A stretch of 52,682 nt of DNA from Nitrososphaerota archaeon (lineage in GTDB: Archaea; Thermoproteota; Nitrososphaeria; Conexivisphaerales; DTJL01): NCBI GenBank assembly GCA_021324115.1, contig JAJPJS010000025.1:147661-200342 (forward strand). Reading direction: 5' to 3'. Positions 48,126 through 52,682 of the stretch are shown here, one piece after another. The notes beneath the pieces were generated by a model that was not told the origin of the DNA, searched no databases, and was given only the letters and a program-made list of their open reading frames with translations. The stretch's first letter is position 1. Each line of letters starts with the position of its first letter. A program made the position numbers and the translations under genes.

Positions 48126-48779
48126 CTAAATACCCAGGGAGATAATCACAACGAGATCAGCGAGACTGAGGGCCAGGTCGGACACCGTCTCGATCCTTTC
48201 CAGCACGTCTTTGAGCAGAATCAATTCCTTCAGGTCATCCAGCTCCTTCATCGTCTTGATGGTCGAAGAGCGATACTTTTCATCCATAACACGTTCCGCC
48301 TTTTCGACAGACTGGATAAGCTCGTTCAATTTTGCGGGGTTGAAGTGGAGCGCCCTGACCGTCTCGTGAGTCTTTCCCAGGATATCAATAATCTGGTCAA
48401 GAAGTGTGGCAAGATCCTCAGTCATACCCGCCTTCTTCAGAACCTGCATCTTAAGCTGTGAAACGCGGAATGAGATACTCTCAAGATAGCTGGCTATGGT
48501 CTCGATCGTATACGCAGCCCTTAAAAGGTCCTCCCTGTTCATCATCATAGAGCCTATCTCCGCAAGCTGGCGGCTCAGCGACCGTCTGAAAGCCTCCACG
48601 TCGCTGATTGCGAGGTGTAGATTTTCGAGTGCCTTGCTGGCAGCCCCCTCATCCTTCGCCACCAGGGCGGTATTCATGTTTGCAAGCTCCCTTGCAGCAT
48701 CCAGAACACGCCTGCTTTCATCGAGCAGGACTGCAAGGATACGACGTCTGGCTTGGATTTCAGCCTCACCGGTGTACAT
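48126..48779 (-). CDS. PhoU-like DUF47 family protein
   Basis: This all-helical protein of 217 residues has the DUF47/TIGR00153 pattern of PhoU-like four-helix bundles: repeated Glu/Asp-rich helices (SDVEAFRRSLSRQLAEIG, REDLLRAAYTIETIASYLES, LKELILLKDVLERIETVSDL, in part). These are expected to bind metal clusters or partner proteins. Members often sit next to phosphate (Pit) transporters; none is present here. A weak TATA-like CAATATTG at 48800-48807 lies about 25 nt before ATG 48779. It is 24 nt upstream of endA on the same strand and may be co-transcribed with it. Confidence 0.8.
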   Translation of the reverse strand: MYTGEAEIQARRRILAVLLDESRRVLDAARELANMNTALVAKDEGAASKALENLHLAISDVEAFRRSLSRQLAEIGSMMMNREDLLRAAYTIETIASYLESISFRVSQLKMQVLKKAGMTEDLATLLDQIIDILGKTHETVRALHFNPAKLNELIQSVEKAERVMDEKYRSSTIKTMKELDDLKELILLKDVLERIETVSDLALSLADLVVIISLGI

Positions 48780-48937
48780 TAAATAATGCCCTCAACATCA
48801 ATATTGCACGATAATGATATAAGTCTTTTATGATTTTCCCCTGATAAATGAATTTTGTCTCTTTTGTTGGCAGGATAGACTGATCGCATCAGATGGCCCT
48901 GTTCTTTGATCCGAGGCACTTCCCCCAGACACAATTT
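48780..48937. other. AT-rich spacer between ligase and DUF47 genes
   Basis: This 158-nt stretch is unusually AT-rich for the window and contains several ATGA/CTGA motifs (ATGATAT, ATGATTTT, CTGATAAATGAA, CTGATC). It also holds the likely TATA region of the DUF47 gene. No gene is supported. Confidence 0.4.
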
Positions 48938-50731
48938 TCAAGCTGAAGATTCCCGTGTTTCCTCCACCTTTTTCAGCTGCATGCGGTACATCTCCACCAG
49001 TTCCTTCGTAGTTGTGGCCTCTTCCGGCGACTTGTCGTCTCTTACCTTGCCGGTAAATTTTGGAAATCTCAGGGCAAGACCCGAGTTCTTCCTGACCTTA
49101 CCCCATCCCGCAACATGGATCGGACTTAGTGTCACCTCCGACGCGATCACTTCCACAACAAGTTTCGGAACAAACCATACGTCTGCTTTCATCGTTGACT
49201 TCACTCTCGGGCTTCTCTGCGGTAAAACCAAATCCTTCAGCTCCTTGTGGAATCTTTCCAGATCCGCATCGGAAAAACCAGTCCCCACTTTGCTCACAGA
49301 TTCAAAGACATCGTCATCCTCGTTGTAGACAGCGAGCAAAAATGCACCATAGACGCCGGTTCTCCTGCCTCTGCCGTGAAAGCCTCCGACCACCACCAGG
49401 TCTAAAGTATCGGTGAGTTCACTTCTGTACTCCCTCTTGAGCTTTATCCAGAGAAAGCCTCGAGAGCCTGCCTGGTATGTACCTTTCAGGTCCTTCACCA
49501 TCAGACCCTCGCAGCCTGCCTGGATTGCTTCCTCCATGTATCTGTCCATGGTTCGGGGCGAGGTGATCAACTTCGCGGGGGCTACCTTCGTGTGCTCCCC
49601 CACGATGACCACCTTTTGTAATTCTTTCCTTCGCTCAGTGTACCTCACGCGTGTCATATCCTTACCGTTCACCATCAGAAGATCAAAGAAGAAAAGCGAG
49701 ATAGGTATGGTCTGCATGGCCTCCTCTATGCCATACTTCCTTCGTCTGTGCATTAACTGCTGGAACGGAAGAAGGTCACCTGTCTCACTGTCGACGGCTA
49801 CAGCTTCACATTCGAGGATCGCCGTCTCCGCCGATATCGAATCCTCCGCAAGGCGCACCGCATCCGGGTAGTTATTTGTAATTCGCTCGAGTCTTCTCGA
49901 GAATATGACGACCTGCCGCCCGTTCTTGTGTATCTGCATTCTTTCGCCGTCGAATTTGTATTCCGCGCTGCACCTTCCGCCGAGTTTTTTGATGATATCC
50001 GAAGAGCTTGGAAGTCTCTCCGCAAGCATCGGCCTTATCGGCTTGCCCACCTCAACCTTGAATGCGCGAAGACCACCAACGCCGCGAGCCGCAACCGTAG
50101 ATGCGACGAGCCCCAAGTCGCTGCAGAGGTTGTATGCTCTTTCAAGCTCTGCCCTATTTGACTTGTCTCTGGTGAAGGCTATTGCGAGTGCGTCGAGTGC
50201 GGTGTAATCCGCCACTCCAAGTCTCAGCTTGCCAATAGCTGTCCTGATTATGTACTTCGCCTCTTCCGGTTTTGAGTTAACTAAAAGCCCAGAAAGAAGC
50301 GAGAGTCGGGTATCGAGGGAACCTTCCCCGGAAGTTCGTGCAATCTTGTCCAGCGTATCATAAACCTGCACGACTGTGAGCTGTTTCGAAAAGAGAGACG
50401 TTTGAACCCTTTCTCTCAGCACCTCTTCGGCAGCAGATCCAAGGTCCCCCAGCCGCCTGTACAGTTCCTCAACCTTTTTGGAGTCAATTCCGGATGCCTG
50501 GCTTATCGCCCTTATGGCCAGCTTCTCGCCAACCCCAACTTCTATGCCCATATAGTCAGGGTAGAGCTTTCCCTGATTCAGATAGATCACCTTGTCTATG
50601 ATGTCGATCGGGGTTTTCCTGAAAAGAGAAACTAATGCATCTGTCAGCTCACCTCGCTTTGTGGTGGACTCCATAATTCTGTAACATTCCACCATCTCGG
50701 AGTATGGCATATCGGCACCGGACATGGTCAT
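48938..50731 (-). CDS. lig: ATP-dependent DNA ligase
   Basis: This replicative/repair DNA ligase has 597 residues, the usual archaeal length. It has an N-terminal DNA-binding domain, the nucleotidyl-transferase motif I EYKFDGERMQIH with the adenylated Lys (about residue 260), then VIFSRRLERIT, LECEAVAVD and FFFDLLMVNG. Motif IV/V regions follow in EGLMVKDL and GFLWIKLKREY, and an OB domain (FTGKVRDDKSPEEATT) ends the chain. Three in-frame ATGs lie at 50731, 50725 and 50710. GTTAAGG at about 50752-50758 favours the first two (leaderless). Confidence 0.95.
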   Translation of the reverse strand: MTMSGADMPYSEMVECYRIMESTTKRGELTDALVSLFRKTPIDIIDKVIYLNQGKLYPDYMGIEVGVGEKLAIRAISQASGIDSKKVEELYRRLGDLGSAAEEVLRERVQTSLFSKQLTVVQVYDTLDKIARTSGEGSLDTRLSLLSGLLVNSKPEEAKYIIRTAIGKLRLGVADYTALDALAIAFTRDKSNRAELERAYNLCSDLGLVASTVAARGVGGLRAFKVEVGKPIRPMLAERLPSSSDIIKKLGGRCSAEYKFDGERMQIHKNGRQVVIFSRRLERITNNYPDAVRLAEDSISAETAILECEAVAVDSETGDLLPFQQLMHRRRKYGIEEAMQTIPISLFFFDLLMVNGKDMTRVRYTERRKELQKVVIVGEHTKVAPAKLITSPRTMDRYMEEAIQAGCEGLMVKDLKGTYQAGSRGFLWIKLKREYRSELTDTLDLVVVGGFHGRGRRTGVYGAFLLAVYNEDDDVFESVSKVGTGFSDADLERFHKELKDLVLPQRSPRVKSTMKADVWFVPKLVVEVIASEVTLSPIHVAGWGKVRKNSGLALRFPKFTGKVRDDKSPEEATTTKELVEMYRMQLKKVEETRESSA

Positions 50732-50818
50732 CCCCTACGAGGGGTCTATCCCTTAACCGTTGCAGATTTACAAAAGGACTATAATCATAAGCAGGAATAT
50801 GCATGACCGAGTCTACAA

Positions 50819-51427
50819 ATGAAAGTTCTACCGATACTGAGGAAGAGGCGCACGGTGAGGAGATTCAGCGATAGGGGCGTTTCAAGAGATATGGTCCGGA
50901 CACTGATAAGGGCAGGCTGTTTTGCTCCGTCGGCTCACGACCTGAGGCCCTGGCGTGTGGTCGCGATCGACGATATGAAAGTGAAGGAAAGGCTTGCGGA
51001 CCTATCGAGTGCTGCCTATCTCCGTTCCCTAAATTCAAGAAAGGTTGGAGGAGCCGAAGAAAAGGCCGCCCGGGCAAGACTCAGGCTTATCAGGGCGCCG
51101 GTCATACTGGTTGTTTGTCTGGACAGGTCGTCGCTGAGGCAGGAAGACTCATACCGGAGGAAGAGAAACGAGTGGATAATGGCAACCCAGTCGGTCTCCG
51201 CGATGGTGCAGAACATCCTTCTGCAGGCGTCGGCCATGGGGCTGGCAGGCTGCTGGCGAGGCGTCGCACTCTTCCTTGGAGCAACACTCGGCGCCGTCCT
51301 TGACCTCCCCCCCTCTTTTGAGCCACAGGCACTGGTAGAGGTGGGATATCCATCGGAAGTTCCGCGCAAGAGAATGGTCCAGCCGGTCGACGTCGTCCTT
51401 CGGTTCAATACTTGGGCGGGTGAATGA
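50819..51427 (+). CDS. Nitroreductase family protein, FbiB C-terminal-like
   Basis: This is an FMN-dependent nitroreductase-fold protein of 202 residues. Typical motifs are the N-terminal RKRRTVRRFSDRGV, RAGCFAPSAHDLRPWRVV, the AMVQNILLQASAMGLAGCW helix and the C-terminal VEVGYPSE. The gene stands directly upstream of cofD and near cofE. This matches stand-alone versions of the FbiB C-terminal domain, which in other prokaryotes reduces dehydro-F420-0 during F420 synthesis. That role is thus a reasonable inference. Its stop overlaps an ATG as ATGA (51424-51427), but the cofD frame does not use that ATG. Confidence 0.85.
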   Translation: MKVLPILRKRRTVRRFSDRGVSRDMVRTLIRAGCFAPSAHDLRPWRVVAIDDMKVKERLADLSSAAYLRSLNSRKVGGAEEKAARARLRLIRAPVILVVCLDRSSLRQEDSYRRKRNEWIMATQSVSAMVQNILLQASAMGLAGCWRGVALFLGATLGAVLDLPPSFEPQALVEVGYPSEVPRKRMVQPVDVVLRFNTWAGE

Positions 51428-51430
51428 AGT

Positions 51431-52372
51431 CTGAAGGTTACTGTTCTTTGCGGAGGGGTGGGGGCATCAAGGTTTATGCAGGGCCTCTATCCATTGAGGA
51501 TGAACCATCAGATAAAGGCGATTGTAAACGTAGGGGACGATGTAACCATCGCAGGACTCCATATTTCCCCAGACCTGGACACTGTCACCTACGCGCTATC
51601 GGGACTGGTGGATGAAACAAAGGGCTGGGGAATATCCGGAGACACTTTTTCCTTTATGGAGGCTTTGAAGAGGCTAGACGCGGCCCCCTACATGGCACTC
51701 GGGGACATGGACCTTGCCACCCATGTCTACAGGACGAGCAGGATACAGCAGGGTGCAAAGCTGGAGGAAGTCACGACGGAAATTTCGACACGCCTTGGTG
51801 TTCGCATTGATATCATACCCGCTACAAACGACAGACTGACCTCCATGGTGGTTGTTGGAGGAAGGGAAGTCACATTCGAAGAGTATTTTGTCAGATTGAA
51901 GTCCGAACCTTTTCCTGAAAAGGTATACTTCCTTGGTTCAGCCTCATCCAGGCCTCCGAAGAGGGCGGTCGAAGCGATCAGGGAATGTGACCTGCTTGTC
52001 ATCGCACCCAGCAATCCCGTAGCCAGTATATCCCCGATCCTAGCCGTCAGGGGTTTGTATGAAGAGGTGGCAGCTTCACAGGCCTACAGAATCGCCGTAA
52101 GTCCGATAGTATCAGGGAAGACGATCAAGGGCCCGGCTGATAAAATGCTTGTCTCATGTGGCTACGAAGCATCAGTAATCGGGATTGCAAGATACTACTC
52201 CGGGCTCATCGACGGTCTGGTAATAGATTCCGTGGACTCCGGTCTTTCCGATGGCGTACGCAGGCTCGGTATTGACTGCTTCGTAACCAGCACCATCATG
52301 AAAGATATAGAATCAAAGGTCAGGCTCGCAAATGACGTGATGAAGTTCGCAGGCAGCCATCGTCCTACCTGA
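51431..52372 (+). CDS. cofD: 2-phospho-L-lactate transferase CofD, with apparent CTG start
   Basis: CofD transfers the phospholactate moiety to Fo to form F420-0 or its dehydro precursor. The protein has NVGDDVTIAGLHISPDLDTVTYALSG, quoted in part, then GDMDLATHVYRT, FLGSASSRPPKRAVEAI, the LLVIAPSNPVASISPIL block and SPIVSGKTIKGPA. The conserved N-terminal strand and glycine loop, KVTVLCGGVGASRFMQGL, is encoded upstream of the first ordinary start (GTG 51458). It extends back only to CTG 51431, because TGA 51425-51427 closes the frame. GGTGA at 51419-51423 lies 7 nt before the CTG, a good Shine-Dalgarno spacing. CTG start or a sequence indel after ATG 51424 are the options. Confidence 0.85.
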   Translation: MKVTVLCGGVGASRFMQGLYPLRMNHQIKAIVNVGDDVTIAGLHISPDLDTVTYALSGLVDETKGWGISGDTFSFMEALKRLDAAPYMALGDMDLATHVYRTSRIQQGAKLEEVTTEISTRLGVRIDIIPATNDRLTSMVVVGGREVTFEEYFVRLKSEPFPEKVYFLGSASSRPPKRAVEAIRECDLLVIAPSNPVASISPILAVRGLYEEVAASQAYRIAVSPIVSGKTIKGPADKMLVSCGYEASVIGIARYYSGLIDGLVIDSVDSGLSDGVRRLGIDCFVTSTIMKDIESKVRLANDVMKFAGSHRPT

Positions 52373-52682
52373 AGAGGTCTCTTGACACGTGCCTGAGTAG
52401 TTCCTTCGAGCCACTTCCTTCCTCATATCTGTATCCTCTGACAATCACCACGGGAACCCCCTTCGTTTTCCCCATGACAAGCTCTGCTGCCGCGGCAAGC
52501 TCATCTGCCTGAGCTATAGCGGTGACTCTCAGGTTTCTTCCGTTCATGTCGGGGGTTCCCCTGTAATCCCTGATACATTTTATTCCAGATGCGCCTATCG
52601 CAAAATCCACCTGCCCTTCCCTCCAGGGCCTTCCGAAGGTGTCGGAGATCACCACCGCAATTTTCTTGCCTGTGAGGGATTG
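52365..52682 (-). CDS. cofE: Coenzyme F420-0:L-glutamate ligase CofE, C-terminal part
   Basis: Only the last 105 residues are in the window; the gene continues past the right edge. They contain the diagnostic segment VVISDTFGRPWREGQVDFAIG, quoted in full as motif, then GIKCIRDYRGTPDMNGR and AQADELAAAAELVMGKTKGVP. These are the substrate and metal-binding regions of CofE, which adds glutamate to F420-0 with GTP. The stop overlaps the cofD stop region by 8 nt (convergent), so cofE is not in the cofD operon even though it serves the same pathway. Confidence 0.93.
   Translation of the reverse strand, partial: QSLTGKKIAVVISDTFGRPWREGQVDFAIGASGIKCIRDYRGTPDMNGRNLRVTAIAQADELAAAAELVMGKTKGVPVVIVRGYRYEEGSGSKELLRHVSRDLFR

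Noticed and set aside
48805-48900. ATGA and CTGA motifs resembling a C/D box RNA
   Set aside because: Spacing between the putative C and D' boxes leaves only a few nt of guide, and no terminal stem is visible.
1-52682. CRISPR arrays, insertion sequences or prophage genes
   Set aside because: No regularly spaced repeats, transposase, integrase or terminal inverted repeats were recognised anywhere in the window.

Overview
The window is about 52.7 kb of an archaeal chromosome, almost certainly from the TACK side and most likely Thaumarchaeota/Nitrososphaerota or a close relative (inference from gene content, not a computed phylogeny). Archaeal markers include two TFB genes, the TFE-beta subunit, S8e, SRP19, Gar1, an SmAP3-type Sm protein, Trm1, archaeal TrmI, EndA, archease, THEP1, CofD/CofE and an intron-containing tRNA-Ser. 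SMC-ScpA-ScpB together with TFE-beta fits a thaumarchaeal-like genome. Coding density is high. Start signals are consistent: first genes of transcripts have an archaeal TATA box centred about 26-29 nt before the initiation codon (leaderless mRNA, often with TTG or GTG starts), while internal operon genes use Shine-Dalgarno sequences or ATGA/TTGA stop-start overlaps. I used this rule to choose many starts.

Layout. 1-2.4 kb: partial CTP synthase and an AbrB-PhoU regulator. 2.5-8 kb: smc-scpA-scpB condensin, then S8e and SRP19. 8.1-14.3 kb: cation/proton antiporter, gar1-tfb, tfeB-rlmE, trm1, THEP1-rnhB. 14.5-19.7 kb: inositol-phosphate synthase, unknown genes, a DUF373 membrane protein with cis-prenyltransferase, and a COG1340-type coiled-coil protein. 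19.8-22.0 kb: a probable vitamin-uptake module (membrane-anchored DUF4430-like capture protein, ECF S-like component, divergent winged-helix protein). 22.2-23 kb: tRNA-Ser(UGA) with a canonical intron plus a second insertion, next to archease. 23-34.6 kb: mainly metabolism (M1 aminopeptidase-HEAT fusion, proline dehydrogenase, IlvE, PurM-like protein, LsrF-like aldolase/thiolase, Zn alcohol dehydrogenase, aspartase-type lyase) and an Sm protein.

34.8-42.4 kb is the most unusual part: a divergent TFB paralogue converges on a type IV pilus/Tad-like locus. Two divergent operons share one symmetric TATA box. One encodes five small single-span membrane or secreted proteins, including a 34-residue one. 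The other encodes a VirB11/TadA-type ATPase, a membrane platform split in two, a 62-residue Flp-like class III prepilin with its own promoter, and a HerA/VirB4-type ATPase. This looks like a pilus or secretion/DNA-handling machine with two motors.

42.3-52.7 kb: AK6-type kinase, CPBP protease, PfkB kinase, TrmI, TRAM protein, ribose-1,5-bisphosphate isomerase-type protein, tRNA-splicing endonuclease, DUF47 protein, ATP-dependent DNA ligase, and an F420 cluster (nitroreductase/FbiB-like, CofD, partial CofE) in which cofD seems to lack an ordinary start codon. RNA processing recurs across the window: EndA, archease, Trm1, TrmI, RlmE, Gar1 and an intron-bearing tRNA.
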